A DNA stretch of 64,000 nucleotides from the NCBI RefSeq assembly GCF_000204055.1, contig NW_006768802.1:186013-250012 (forward strand). Reading direction: 5' to 3'. The notes under the pieces were generated by a model that was not told where the DNA came from, made no database searches, and saw only the letters and a list, made by a program, of their open reading frames with translations. Position 1 is the stretch's first letter. The number at the start of each line of letters is the position of its first letter. Origin of the DNA: Melampsora larici-populina 98AG31 (taxonomy: Eukaryota > Basidiomycota > Pucciniomycetes > Pucciniales > Melampsoraceae). This document shows positions 1-11,759 of the stretch, in pieces. A program made the position numbers and the translations under genes.

Positions 1-683
1 CGGTTGACATCAGATCACGGCCAGTTCCCAACATCAACAACAAGGCCGTGTGCTTGACAAGGCAAAGGTCCATTTCCGAGGAACATCAGCGAAAAACACA
101 GTTGGGTTGTAAGAGATGCCAATTGTACGTACCTCTTTCTTGCGGAGAGGGTACCATGGAAGCCACGAGTCCGTCCCTGCGGTTGCGCTGGGTTTGTTTT
201 CCGGTAGAGTGCCTGTGGCGTTATCTGATTTGGAACTGCCATCCAACATCCTGTCCAGGTCGAGACTGGCCTCTCTAGATTTGGGAAACTCCACATTTGG
301 TCGAGGGGACGAGCCGTATAGTGACTCAAAATCTTCCGAGTTTGAGTCCATATCTGCACCCAATAGGTCATAGATCCCTTGAAGAGCTTCGGTGTCCATG
401 GCTTCGGTGTCCATGGAGCCCTCGATGGGTCCGCCGCCATCTTCAGCGATCCTGCCAGACTGAGGCAGAGACGTTTCCTCTTGCGCCGAGGCCAGATGAG
501 GCTTCGAGAGGCAAGGCCAGGAGGTGCCATTGTGGGAAGAGCCATCGAGCGCCTGTCCAGCTCCACGCGGACTCGGTCAATGTGAGTCTTTAACTTACAG
601 TGCTTGCTCTTGTCCATGAAAGTACGACTGGTACAGAGCTTGCACGTCCAAGCGCCCGTGTTTGTCCCAGACGTGCTTTGCAC
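1..683 (-). CDS. N-terminal part of zinc-finger transposase-like protein (runs off left edge)
   Basis: The minus strand reads from an ATG near 683. It opens with a C2H2-like finger (W-T-C-K-L-C ... H-C-K-L-K-T-H). An acidic stretch follows in another frame (about 414-140) and ends in WYPLRKKE directly before a GTACGT donor at about position 130. The minus-strand transposase at 57398-61441 has the same plan: W-K-C-L-V-C finger, acidic Asp/Ser-rich region, then WYPFKKKE before a GTACGT donor. I therefore call this the first exon(s) of another copy of that transposase family. The change of frame between finger and acidic region implies an intron or a frameshift near 420-560. The rest of the gene would lie left of the window. 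Family membership is inference from this internal comparison. Confidence 0.55.
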
Positions 684-1330
684 AAAGACTAAACGACACG
701 ATCAAAAAGGGTTTGTAATGCATCCAATTGGGACTATGTGATCGCAAACAAAGGCTCACATTCATGGGAACTGGCCTGTGCCAATGTTATAAAACCGGCT
801 GGCATTGTGGTCCTCGGTGATTGTTCAAAGATAATTACGATGAAGTGCAACAAGGGTGGTGATGGATCCAACAAGTAGAAGAGACAGGATGTGCGATTGA
901 TGTGGTCGGTCACGGCAGTCACTGTCGACAACGATGTGCTTCAGCGGGGGCTAGGAGGCAGTTGTCTCTGGCATTCTAAATACCTTACTTTGTCCGAAAA
1001 CTTGTGAAGCATCAGAGAATGCCCTTCAAGTGTTTGAAGGGGGATGCCCTTCAAGTGTTTGAAGAAGGGCATTGATGGTGATACCACGGTCAACCATCTC
1101 TGAAACGTGGAATCATGGCACGTTTGATGTGTCTCTCACGCTAGTCTCAAACACAAAGGAGCTCGGTGTGCAATGAGCGGTGCAAGAGCGTGAGATTTCA
1201 TCACATGCAAGTCATCTCAGCTCGCTGTGATTGCGATGGATGAACTCCCTGTCACGTTGGGCCTCGGTGACGCTCGCGTTAATGTGATGATGTAGTGATT
1301 ATATGTGACTAAAACGGCAACGTGTTCGTG
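684..1330. other. No gene seen; short direct repeat
   Basis: I see no supported coding exon here. A 20-nt unit (TGCCCTTCAAGTGTTTGAAG) occurs twice in direct orientation between about 1020 and 1066, separated by GGGGA. Its arms CTTCAA/TTGAAG also make each copy a small hairpin. Confidence 0.5.
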
Positions 1331-1473
1331 CAGGGTTTGGGCCGCTAAAAATGCCCAATCTCACGTCTTTTTGCCCAAAAAGGCTTTAGTGGTGTAGTGG
1401 CGCGCCTGTAAGTGTTGGAGTCTCTCAAGGTCAACAAACTCTTCTCAACAATCGTACTAAAACATCAACCTCA

Positions 1474-4064
1474 ATGCCCAAAGATGAATCAAAATCCGCC
1501 TTGTCTCAATCATCAAGCAACTCCAATGAATGGGTCTCACCTACTGACTCGTGTTCACTTCGTTGGACAGGATTCTTAATGTCTGGAACATGTGCTCTAA
1601 CCAAAGGACGCAGACTTGCACAGTGTACTCACTGCAAGTTAGTCATGGACGGAAAGCCAAGTCACCTTCAAAAGCATATGACTCACAGCTGCCGATTGAT
1701 AACAGGTGAAAAAAGATCTGAATACATTCAACTCATGGCCAAAGAACCATCTGATTCTATCAAAACACCTATCTCAAGCAATTCAGCAGTGCCTTCTTCC
1801 ACCATCTCTTTGACTAAAAAACCCGGCATTGTCCTCAATTATTGTCGCAATGAGACACTTCACCACTTCTCACAACGTAAGCAAGACAAGATGGATGAGC
1901 TTTACCAGATACTATTGGAAGCAATGATCAGTGGAAGTATACCTGTCAATTTTCTCCACAACCCCGCCTTTTGACGTTACCAAGAGCACCTTTCCGTTGC
2001 AACTTATCAAACTCCTTCATATTTCATAATGATGGATAGAATACTTCCCACTTTACATGCAAATTGCGTACTTGAAATGTGTAACGACCTCAAACAAAAA
2101 AAGGCCTGACCATCTCTTTGGATGGGTGGACCGATGTAGGGAGAAACAGTGTCTATGCTGTTCTGGTTCTCCGCGGAAACGAGATAAAACACTACATTGA
2201 TCAGCTCAATCTTCATGAGAAGAGACATACATCTGAAAATATCCTCTTAGCTTTGGATGAAGCTCTCAAAGGTTTGGAGCTCCGGTGGGATAACATCAAT
2301 GCTGTTGTCACAGACTCTCCTTCAACTAAGGTCAAGTTCTGTGGAAGTCTATCCCTTTTTGTTTTTTTGTTTTATATGTCATGAAACTTACTTTCATACT
2401 TATTTGATATAGAGGCTCGTGCAAGAGGAGCATAATCATGTTTTTGGATTATCATGTGTCTTACATGCATTCAATCTTATTGCTAAAAACTTTCTTGACC
2501 ACCCAACTATGAAGGATGTTACTTTTTGCAACAAAAAGCTCGTAAATTTCTTCACATCATCCGCATTCTGGGCCGAACACCTTGCATCTTGGAGAAAGAA
2601 AGAAGGTGTCACTCATGGTATCCAGACATTTTGTGAGAGTCGTTGGTTCAGCTTCACCAAAGTCTGTCTTTTGGTCAATCAGCATGAGATTAGATTCCTG
2701 AGATGCGTTGAAAAGGCCAAGGATCAATCAGTGGACACACCTACAATTCCACTTCCCATTTGCCAGCTAGTCCAAACTCAAGATCACTCTACTGCAAACA
2801 AGGCCCTTTTTGGGTTTCTCAAACCAGTTGTGGATGCACTTGCTCGTTTGGAAAGTGAAACCACCTCAATTGCCAATATCTGGAAAGAACTTTGTACAGT
2901 GTACTGTGCCTTAAAAACCATCAATATCTCAATATGGCCCCAATAAGTCAACTTTAAGAGCGATTGTCTTGAGCTTTTGGATAAACGCGCACAGATGTAC
3001 CAGGGCAATATCTACATTGTTGGATTCTTCCTCGCTCCAAGTTATAGTCATCTTGCAGTCTCTCGGAGATACTCAATCATGGATATTCAAATAATGATGG
3101 TTAACATCGCTTTTGTCTGGGGTTACTCAAAGGCCGATGCAATCAACCTGAAAGATCAAGCTCGCATGTAACTTGAAGGTATTGAGCCCTTCAACTTATC
3201 CAAGACCTGTAAGTAGAAGATACTGTAGAAAATCCAAATGAACAAGTCGCAGTTGAACTCCTTCAACTCCAAACTGATTGATCCTATTTCAAAATGTCTT
3301 ATATGTAGTCTTACTCGCACTCGATTACTGGCGCAGCTTACCAGCAACACTAACTACAAACCAGATCTGGCTGCACTGCCAGCATAGATGCCTCGGGTTG
3401 AGAAATCCGAGGCATCATTGGAGACAAATCCTCGGACAGACCTTGTCCAAGGTTTTTGCCCGAGGTATTTTTTTCCCTGAGAATTACCTTGGATCAAAAC
3501 CTCGGGAAGCTTCTGTCCAAGGTTTTGCATCCGAGGATACCTTGGATTACAAAATCCAAGGCAAATATGTTGGTGGTGCTGTTTGCCATTAAGCTGCTTA
3601 ATCTGGTAGCCCATGCAGGTGGTGTTGAAAGCCTTTTCACTCATATGGCAGCTACCAAAACCAAGTCTTGCAATCAGATGACTCCAACTCACTTGAAGAT
3701 GATATTGCAAGTTGAACTATCACTCGCGCATAACTCCAAAAAGATTGAAAGTGGACGGAAAAACGATCCCAAAATCAAAATCAAAATCGAAATCAAAAAG
3801 GACAGCGACTTTGAATCTCAGTCCACTTGCTTCTCAGGACTTGAAGAACTTGAGGAGTTTGAACGTGGAGTCTTCCCTCAACAGGAAGACATCAATCCGG
3901 TATTCATGGGATTAGATCCAGGTCTCTTTGATGACATGATAGGGGATCTTTTTGATCTCACTACTTTTGTACCTGGTTTGTTACACAGTGTGAAGTCCAT
4001 ACATTCAGCTGGTACCTTTGTAGATACATCAGCTGCACAATGGAATCCTGCTGATCTTTTTTGA
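1474..4064 (+). pseudogene. hAT transposase with BED-type zinc finger, disrupted
   Basis: Residues of the first segment (1474-1974) include a BED-like finger (C-T-H-C ... H-L-Q-K-H-M-T-H). A later frame (2118-2384) carries LDGWTDVGRNS, the block typical of hAT/DUF659 transposases, followed by AVVTDSPS. The 2419-2946 frame continues with the insertion-domain-like region (HNHVFGLSCVLHAFNL). The C-terminal dimerisation region is at about 3590-3720 (VAHAGGVESLFTHM) with an acidic tail to the stop at 4062-4064. Reading frame breaks lie near 1974, 2384 and 2946, some possibly introns, and a foldback repeat separates DYWRSLPAT from KLLNLVAHAGG. The protein would cut and rejoin DNA in the nucleus if intact. 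This copy should be inactive. Confidence 0.75.
3369..3597. repeat. Foldback/MITE-like insertion in the hAT dimerisation domain
   Basis: The left arm GGCTGCACTGCCAGCATAG and the reverse complement of the right arm (GGCAAACAGCACCACCAACAT) align imperfectly and stay aligned through ATGCCT.GG.TT...AATCC.AGG.AT. Internal CCTCGG/CCGAGG and CCTTGG/CCAAGG motifs form further small hairpins. It sits exactly where the hAT C-terminal domain should be continuous, so it is an insertion. TGCC occurs at both edges, but the target duplication is not clear. Confidence 0.55.
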
Positions 4065-4292
4065 TCATAAGAAAGGCAGAGAACCTTTATAAGGGTTTTT
4101 TTCCGTGATTTTTTTACAAAAGGCGCGCGCCTACCGCGCCCCAGTGGCGCCGCACCTACCACGAAGTCATTTTTTTGCGCCCAGGCGCACCCCTTGAAAT
4201 GAGAGTGCACCCACAACATGATATGTACATGGAGCTTTGGCTGATCCTCGCCGATCTCAAAGTCAAAATCTAGTCTTGAACTGGAAAAGTTA

Positions 4293-4742
4293 CACCGCGG
4301 GAATTAATTAGTTTGAACCCCAATTGAACCGAATTTTGGTGTCTGGGTTCAAAATTTCCTCGAATCGTGAATTTTGTTCACAATTTGTTTGCAATAGGTT
4401 TGCCAATTGCCCTTGAGCGGTACTCTGTTGGCCCCGCGTATGTATGTACAGCTACAACATACAACAACCACCCCATTTCCAACCATTGAGCCATCTTTCC
4501 TTTGTCATGCATCCCCAGTCTTGATGCTCTGCACATTGGTGAATCTGCGGTGACTTTTGTTGAAAGGCGTTGTTGTTGTATGATGTAGCTGTGTATACAC
4601 GGGGCGAGCAGAGTACCGCTCGAGGGAAATTGGCAAACTTATTGCAAACAAGTTGTGAACAAAATTCACAATTCGAGGAAATTTCGAACCCGGACACCAA
4701 AATTCGGTTGAATTGGGTTCAAACTAATTAATTCCCGCGGTG
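4293..4742. mobile_element. 450-bp MITE with about 175-bp terminal inverted repeats, TTA target duplication
   Basis: Arms at 4293-4468 and 4569-4742 are near-perfect inverted copies, beginning CACCGCGGGAATTAATTAG. Flanks are TTA at 4290-4292 and TTA at 4743-4745. A 3-bp TTA duplication fits the PIF/Harbinger superfamily. There is no coding capacity; the about 100-bp centre is unique sequence. Confidence 0.85.
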
Positions 4743-4745
4743 TTA

Positions 4746-5110
4746 GCAACAACGCGCAGGTTTCCGGCCGAACTGCGCCTGGTCCTTAACGACTGTGGGA
4801 TGCTGTGGTAGATTACTTAACTCCGGCTAAAGATCTTTAACTTTAGGTTAACTAACTCCAAATTTGACACAAACGATTGCGGATGCTCTTATCGCTTTCC
4901 TCGGGTGTGAATGATTTTGGGGGTATACTTGAAACAGCTGTATTCCTGTCTGTACCCAATACAGCTGCATGTACTGACTCTGTTTGAAACGGTATTGTAG
5001 GCTTAGCCCTGCATACAGGCACAGAATGCAAGCTGCACAAGTCAAGAGAGCCTTAAGCTTATCCTCCCCTCCTCGTGTGCCCTCTCAATGATATCACATT
5101 GACAATCATC
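4746..5110 (+). promoter_or_regulatory. Upstream region of transcription factor copy 1
   Basis: This non-coding stretch lies between the MITE and the start codon. The last about 30 nt (CAATGATAT...CATTGACAAT) resemble the equivalent position upstream of copy 2 (CAATGATATATTGATA), so the duplication reaches slightly upstream of the ATG. I see no defined promoter element. Confidence 0.4.
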
Positions 5111-8100
5111 ATGGACAACAACGGACTTGGTCTTGCTTCCTCCAACCATTCCACTCTTGCCGACTGGACCCCCTTTTCTGACATGGACCCTGAGGGCCAA
5201 GAGATCAAGCGCGTAAGACACCGTGTCCCTCGTGCCTGTGATGGCTGTAGGAAGATGAAGGTGACGTCCCGACTTATCTCTCCCTGGAAAATCTTTCATT
5301 ACCTGATGTTGGTCCCACTTCCTTGGACGATTGAACACAGACAAAGTGTATTGTGCTGCATTCTATCCCTTGCGAAACTTGCAAACATGCCTCTCGTCCA
5401 TGCACCTTCGACGCTATTGGCGTTAAGCGCGAAAGACCTCCCACCAAGCGGTTCGTATCTCTTTTTTCAGCTGGATGAGTAGATCATTCAGCCGAATATC
5501 ATCCAGCCTAATCAAATAATGCGACCTCCCAACCAATCTACATGCGGATAGTGAGGTCCATCGAATGAATACCAGAATCCGTAGTCTTGAAAAAGTCCTC
5601 AAGGCTTTGGTACCGAACATCGATTTGAATTCACTTACGTTTTCGCATGAACATCTCCAGCCTACATTGGACTCCCCAAAACTTGCAAGGTCCAGTCAAA
5701 CCACAGTCAAGAGGGTGCTAGACTCGAATACGCCTCAGACTGAATCTAACGCACTCTGCGATCTCGATGAAGTCTTTCGATCGATCGCTCATTTACGCAT
5801 CACGCCGACAGACTACTTAGAACATTGCCAATCTGGGGATATCCCTGTCCGTAGTGCGCCCGGTCGATGGGAAAAACCTGATGGCTCTGGCGAGCCAGAT
5901 CTGGCATACTACATGGCGAATGAGAATCGTTCAATCGTTGAGCGTACCATCGAACTTCACCACTACCGCAGCGTACCAAACGAATACTATTATCCTCCTC
6001 CCGACCTTGCCGAATCACTTATCGACCTTTACTTTGAAAAAGTTCATCCATATGAATACATCCTTCACAAGGGAGAATTCATGCGCGTTTACAACACTGG
6101 TCTTGTTCAAACTGATCACGCATTCCGTGCGCTTTGTTATGCGATCTTCGCTGCGGCGTCTCGGTTTTCGTCCGACTTCCGTGTCGCCCCACCACTTGAT
6201 GACATGAAAGTAGACAGGCAAGCCGCAGGGGCCGTCTATGCCGCCGCCAGTAATTCACTTCTCACACCTTACACCTTGCCACCCACCCTGTTTGATTTAC
6301 AGGCGATGGCTGTGCTATCGTACTTTTTGATTGGCACGAGTAGCCCGATGACGGCATGGTTTTCGACCGGAGGTTTCTTGAGAAGAGGTTTGTCCTTCAA
6401 CATCTTGATGATCTCAGGAAGGTTCTGAATAGTCTTTTGACAATGTTTATCTTGATTCAAAGCGCAAGATGTGGGTACCCACCTCGCTGGCACCCCGCGA
6501 TGGGAGACGTCGATAATGAAAGATCAACTCAGAAAACGAGCTTTTTGGTTCCTCCGCTTCCGGGAATTACAGCTTTCTACATCGCTTGGTCGAGCGTCTA
6601 TCATGAGACACTCACCAATCACCATCAGTAGGTCATCAATCTGTTCACTTGTCAGATTAGGAAGTCTTACTGTCGTGTCACTCCCGTTTTATTAGCGAAT
6701 CCTATCATAGTCGATGATGAGCGTTTGAGTCAGTTTTGTGAAGAATATGCTGGACAGGAACCGCAATTTGTTCAAGAACTTTCTCAGAACAATCAAATCC
6801 TCTTTCTCACAACTCGCGCCAACAAGGCCAACCTGGCTTTTTATCATCTACATTATCAATTTTCTCGCTCGCTGAATACCCTCTCCGCACTCAAAATTAT
6901 CCCGGGAAGCAAGGCGTGTGACTGGGACCGGTCTTTTGTGCAGGAGATTGCTCAGTCTATTGACATATATGTCCATCGCGAGATACCCAATGACGCTAGA
7001 TGGGACCCCGAAACATCCGACGAGGTAGACTTGGTGACCACATCCCGGTTTGAATGGTGGGTAGCCTCCATGAACCATTCTTTACTCGAGATGATCGTTG
7101 AGTTTTGATTTGTCTCATTTGCAAAACAGTCTTCTTGCATACCTGAAGATCTTTGTCCATCGACACTTGATTGCTACTCATCCTCAACGAGAGCTCGTAG
7201 CCTGTCTAGCTGCATCTAAAATGATGTTGAATGTAATAGACCACCTCAACAATCGAGGACTCCTCGAGCTAAGCGCTGCCTGGATGCCCTACCTGGTCAG
7301 TGTTTTGTATTCATACCCAAAAAGCTCGAAAGCACCTTCATACAACGCTTACACGCTCCATCCTAGATCACTTCGGCGGCCCTTACATTTACATTCGCTG
7401 TTTCTACTCGTCACGAATTCTTGACCGCATCTGATCGAGCAGAATCATATGCAAATGCCTACCGATGCTTAAACATCTTGGCCGCATCGGCGCCTACGTC
7501 AGTGCTACTTAGTCTGGGTAGCGTGCCATAGTTGCTGACCTTTGATCTACCCGATCGCCACCTTGTCACTTGCGGAAGGAAATAACAGCACGTTCCAAGC
7601 TGAAAAATTACATGCCTCGTTTGAATACTTACTCAAGTGCTGTGATGAAGAAATACTCAACCCGGGTTCGACTCTCTTTGGTTCACTAACGGACAGAGGA
7701 GCGAGTGAAACTCTACCAACTTCATTTTGTTCGTCTTCAGATACTGGAATTGCGCAAACATCGTGTGCTCCGAACGAGCTCTTGCCAATCAGTGCTACTG
7801 CACCCGGGGCTCCTTCAGTCAGCGCTAATGGGAGTGCTGGTGCAGTGTTTCTCAATGGTTCAGATGTGTCTGTCTTACCACTTACACTTGAGTTATTGAA
7901 TCTTGCGACACCTCAGCTCGATGCTTCTTTATTTCAATTCCCAGGCACGGCATTTGATGTACCAGCACCGTGGGAAGCACCACAATGGATCCCAGTATTT
8001 GAATCAAATCCATCACTGCCCGCTGGATACAATGGGTTCATTCCTTCAACTGGGACTGGTTTGAACTTTGGTGATGGAGATCACAAAGCTTGCAATGCAT

Positions 8101-8135
8101 CACCTCTTCCTGATTGGCCTGGGAGACCACTCTGA
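5111..8135 (+). CDS. Zn2Cys6 fungal transcription factor, copy 1 (8 exons)
   Basis: Exons 5111-5260, 5341-5450, 5552-6387, 6463-6627, 6696-7056, 7130-7295, 7367-7497 and 7589-8135 all have GT..AG borders and keep phase, giving about 821 residues. Exons 1-2 join a Zn2Cys6 binuclear cluster: ACDGCRKMK, then TKC...CETC...SRPC. A basic linker and a short leucine-rich dimerisation helix (RIRSLEKVLKALVP) follow at about residues 90-105. Exons 3-7 carry the fungal-specific transcription factor (middle homology) domain, including LRKRAFW and LGRAS. The last exon is Ser/Pro-rich and probably activating. It should act in the nucleus as a dimeric DNA-binding regulator; its targets are unknown. The intron 5 donor (7057) is the least certain border. 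A paralog with the same exon lengths lies at 44386. Confidence 0.85.
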
Positions 8136-8961
8136 ATATGTTTGATTGTTCATCCGTTTATGTATGCGATTTCATCCGTTCATGTATGCAATTTGTTGAC
8201 TTTGAGGTTGGGACTGCTTGCTGTAGAATTTATGTCACAAATGTTGCAATGTTGATTCTCATCATTCTTAACAAACCCAGTTCTTTTTTCACTGAACAGA
8301 TTCTTTTCCTCTCTTGTCATCTAATTCATCTTGCTTTAGCATCCCCACTTATGACTTCTTTTCTCCATGGAAATTGTTGATGAAAATTACCATTCTGTTG
8401 TACACAGTGAATATCAACTTTTTTGATAACACCCTCTGACAAAACTCCAATTTTGGAATCCCTTGAATCATGATGAAAAGATGTGGTAAAAATTATGGAT
8501 TTAAGTGCAAATAGAAGACATTTCCTGGTTTGTTCAACAACTCTTGATATTGAGGCCAGTTGGGTTTAAGCTTGTCTGAACAGGACCCTGGTATGCTCCT
8601 ACAAGAGATAGTCACACGGAATGATGACTTTTTGGCTCCTGCGGAATCCCGCCCCTGCCAAACTGCTAAGGCAGTCCCTGGCTTCCTCCATAGCTCTGGG
8701 TGAAGTTTAAACTTTCCTTGGAATTCCTTGCAACTGTTCACCACCTTTGATAACACCAAATTGGCACATAAACAATGAAACAGGATGAACCATTTCTCAA
8801 CTTTTGACAGTCGGGTAACAAAGGAGGACAGGGGACAGTGGAAGGAAGATCAACAAAAAAGTGACTTTCATGTTTGCCATATTTTACAACTTGACCAAAG
8901 AATGCATCATTTGCTTGTGGGGATTGCACTGCTTCTGAACAGCATTGCTTTGACCTGATAT
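8136..8961. other. 3' flank of copy 1, no gene seen
   Basis: The first about 170 nt (for example TGCTGTAGAATTTATG and TTGATTCTCATCATTC) are loosely similar to the sequence after copy 2 (from 47442), so the paralogy reaches into the 3' flank. I see nothing coding in the remainder. Confidence 0.45.
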
Positions 8962-9721
8962 CACTACGCCAAATTGAAAATTTACCGCTGAGTTTAGAAA
9001 ATTGAGCAGACATAGAAAATTATGGAAAAGCTGGGAGGGGTCAGAAAAATATGAAAAAATGTTGATCGGGCCCTTTGGTGCATTCCGATCATCTGGCATA
9101 TTTTTTCATATTTTTACAACCACAATGCAAATAATGTCAGAAACCCAATTTTGGTCCAAAACTGGCAGGTAGAGACACAGTGACCTTGCAACACCAACAA
9201 AATCATCAATTTTGCTCCAAAACATGTAGTGTCTTGACATTCTGAATGCCACTCTGGCTCTACAGCTTGGGTGCACAAAAAAGTTGTGTGTCTCCAAGAA
9301 CAGGTGAGACATATCAAGAGTTGTACACAGCAGGAACCATACATAAGCATAGAAGTCATTACTAGAATGGCTTCAGCACCTTAATAAACCTTGTAGAGCC
9401 ATCATGCGGCTTCCATAAATTGCAAGTGTTCAGATGATTGAACAAAAATACTCATGTTTTTGTGCTTGGAGGTTTTTGCCCAAATATTGCTAGTTTTGGA
9501 CCAAAATTGAGTTTCTGACATAATATCCCCTGTTAGCATTTTGGTTTGGGAAGACTTCGAAAATCATGGCAAAAATATGCAAAAATATGCATGATGAGGG
9601 GACAGCACCCATGAATTGAATCCTTATTTTTTCAAATTTTTCTGACCTCTCCTGTATTGGTGAGATTTTTCTACAGTTTTGATTTTCTAAACTCAGGGTA
9701 AATTAGTGATCTGGCGTAGTG
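8962..9721. mobile_element. 760-bp CACTA-like non-autonomous element
   Basis: It begins CACTACGCCAAATTG and ends with the reverse complement (TGGCGTAGTG). The TIR similarity runs on through a shared ACCGCTGAGTTTAGAAAA-type segment and a GGTCAGAAAAAT.TGAAAAAAT segment, more than 100 bp imperfectly paired. Flanking TAT at 8959-8961 and 9722-9724 gives a 3-bp duplication, as expected for En/Spm (CACTA) elements. No transposase is encoded. Confidence 0.8.
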
Positions 9722-10198
9722 TATGAAATCTTTCTTGAGAGGGTGCATCTTTGGCCAATCATTGGCAATATGCTACCTCTGATTTTCTTCCCCAAGTTGT
9801 CATGACAAGTCGGAGAAATATTATTGGTAATATCATTTTTGGGTCTTGTGGGTGCTGCAATGTTGTCCTTGAGTGCTTTAAAAGGTCACCTTTGTCCCTT
9901 CCTCACCCTTGCTCATTGCATTCCACACATAGACTTGGTTTTCCCTAACAAACTGTTCATATCTGTTCATAATTGTCCATATCAATCCTTATTCCACATT
10001 GTATATACATTGTATATACACATTATTACGCTTGCACTTGTTTCTTTTATAGTCCTTCACGTATTTCAATGTCATTGTCAAGTGGGACTGCCAAATCTAA
10101 TGGCCAATGCCAATCAACTCCTAGAAGTTCACCTGAAGGTTAGTGATTAGAAATTGAACCTACAAGCCTGAAGATTTAATTAAGTCCTTTTTTATCAG
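9722..10198. other. No confident gene
   Basis: A possible first exon (ATG at 10069, donor at 10139) could precede the gene at 10199, but its phase does not match the best downstream frame. Otherwise I see nothing. Confidence 0.3.
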
Positions 10199-10387
10199 TG
10201 ACTTGGCTTGGGACCACCTCTGGACACAACTTTCACCAGAAGAATTTCTTCGCCACCGGGGGCTACCTGAAGCCGCGGAACACCTGGATCCCCAATTACT
10301 TACACCTGATTGTGAAGGTGAGCATTAAAATGCAATCCCATCAGGCCAAGAAGACTAACTAAATGTGTCACCAAATTAGGCAGACAA

Positions 10388-10536
10388 CACATTCCTTCCG
10401 TTGAGTTCATTGGAGCCAGACAACGCAGTCCCTCCGTCGAGTTTATTGGAGCCAGACAACGCAGTCCGTTGGTCGAGTTCATTGGAGCCAGACAACGCAG
10501 TCCCTCCGTTGAGTTCATTGGAGACAGACATCACAG
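10388..10536 (+). repeat. 36-bp tandem repeat inside the coding exon
   Basis: About four copies of a 36-bp unit containing GAGTTCATTGGAGCCAGAC followed by AACGCAGTCC. The period is a multiple of three and the units encode GARQRSPSVEFI variants, so the array is probably translated. The last unit is the most diverged. Confidence 0.75.
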
Positions 10537-10825
10537 TCCATCTATTGAAATCATTGACGGGGCACCAGGTGATTTTGATTGTTTGGATTCAAACACCAAC
10601 ACATTGTCAATGTGGCTGATTTATTGAGTCAATGTGATTAGTATTAAACCCAAGCCCTCGTCAACAGCAAGAGATAGAAAGGCTTCAAGAGTATCAACGC
10701 AGGCAGCAGGTCAAGGAAAAATGGCGTCAGATCGTCCACTCAATCCAAAATAAGCGCCGAGAGGAGTTCTAAGAATATCTTCAGTGTTTTGGAATCAAGG
10801 ATATTGATGTGGAGTAAGGACCTGT

Positions 10826-11285
10826 TTGTATGCACGACAGCACCTATGAGCCACAATGACCACACACAATCTAACAAAGATAACCTGACCTGTTTGTATG
10901 CACGACAGCACCTATGAGCTACAATGACCACACACAATCTAACAAAGATAACCTGACCCAAATCATGGTACAGGAAATGTTAGTTAATAAGCTATCTTAC
11001 TTTGATAACTGATCTTAGGAAGTCTTGAGATAAGAGATTCTCTTTCCAAAGATTATATTTATTCACCTGTTTGTATGCACGACACCACCTATGAGCTACA
11101 ATGACCACACACAATCTAACAAAGATAACCTGACATAAAACGTTTAACAACACTATTAGAAATGAGTATAGATAAAACAATAAGAGAATATCACTAATAC
11201 CTAAATCGTGGTACAGGAAGTGTTAGTTAATAAGCTATCTTACTTTGATAACTGATCTTAGGAAGTCTCGATATAAGAGACTAAA
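10826..11285. repeat. Interleaved direct repeats
   Basis: A roughly 68-bp unit starting CTGTTTGTATGCACGACA occurs three times (about 10826, 10890 and 11067). A second unit of about 80 bp, containing GTTAGTTAATAAGCTATC and ATAACTGATCTTAGGAAG, occurs twice (about 10960 and 11205). Copies differ at only a few bases, so the block was duplicated recently. Confidence 0.75.
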
Positions 11286-11759
11286 GAACTCATTCAAAAG
11301 AAAACAAAAACAATGTTGTGAGATCATAGGAAATACAAGATTGATGAAAAGTTGAAATGTACATACTTCTCTTTCCAAAGATGAGGAAAGAGAATTACAA
11401 ACAAATTCACAGTAGTCTAGTATAAGTAAGGAAATTTGACACATCTAACTCATTGGGGTAAATGCATAATTAATTCGTCATTGGTTTATTAGAATTAATT
11501 TTCATCCCATTTCACGTTTACTAACCAATTCAGATTTCTGCAATTTATTTAGTCAATTGGATATTTCAACAAGTTCCGAATCCTTTGCAAAGCCCTTGGT
11601 GAAGTGTACAATTACCACGGACCCTATTTGCAAAGACCAGGTGAAAAGAGATCCACTGCTGAGCTTATAAGAGAAGGAGGTTTAGGAGCAGAGTTTGTCA
11701 ATCTCTTCGATAATGAAGTCAAATGGCAATGGCTTCAATTTTGGGTTGACAATCTTTAG

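Larger units (their letters stand above)
1331..4196 (+). mobile_element. Degenerate hAT-type DNA transposon (approximate ends)
   Basis: The span holds a broken hAT transposase (1474-4064). Weak terminal similarity supports the ends: CAGGGTTTGGGCCGC at 1331, and the reverse complement of the right end near 4196 reads CAAGGGGTGCGCCTGGGCGC, each followed by an A-rich tract and ATG. hAT termini usually begin CA(G/A)GG. No matching 8-bp flanking duplication is visible, so the ends are uncertain. Confidence 0.4.
10199..11759 (+). pseudogene. Degenerate multi-exon hypothetical gene with 12-residue repeats
   Basis: Three phase-compatible exons are visible: 10199-10317 (DLAWDHLWTQLSPEEF...), 10380-10568 and 10642-10772. 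Exon 2 encodes about four copies of a 12-residue unit (GARQRSPSVEFI). Exon 3 is a Gln/Arg/Glu-rich likely coiled coil (QQQEIERLQEYQRRQQ) ending at a TAA at 10770. The frame stays open after that TAA for EYLQCFGIKDIDVE, so the stop may be a mutation. A further exon-like block with an AG acceptor, 11553-11759 (NKFRILCKALGEVYNYHGPY ... stop), looks like a C-terminus; about 0.7 kb of direct repeats separates it from exon 3. I do not recognise the family; the first exon is not identified. Confidence 0.5.

Noticed and set aside
1324..4204. 8-bp target duplication of the first hAT element
   Set aside because: The octamers next to the putative termini (TGTTCGTG and AAATGAGA) do not match.
7097..7129. 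A 33-nt intron 5 in transcription factor copy 1
   Set aside because: Too short for a fungal intron; a donor at 7057 gives a 73-nt intron, restores phase in both paralogs and keeps the total length divisible by three.
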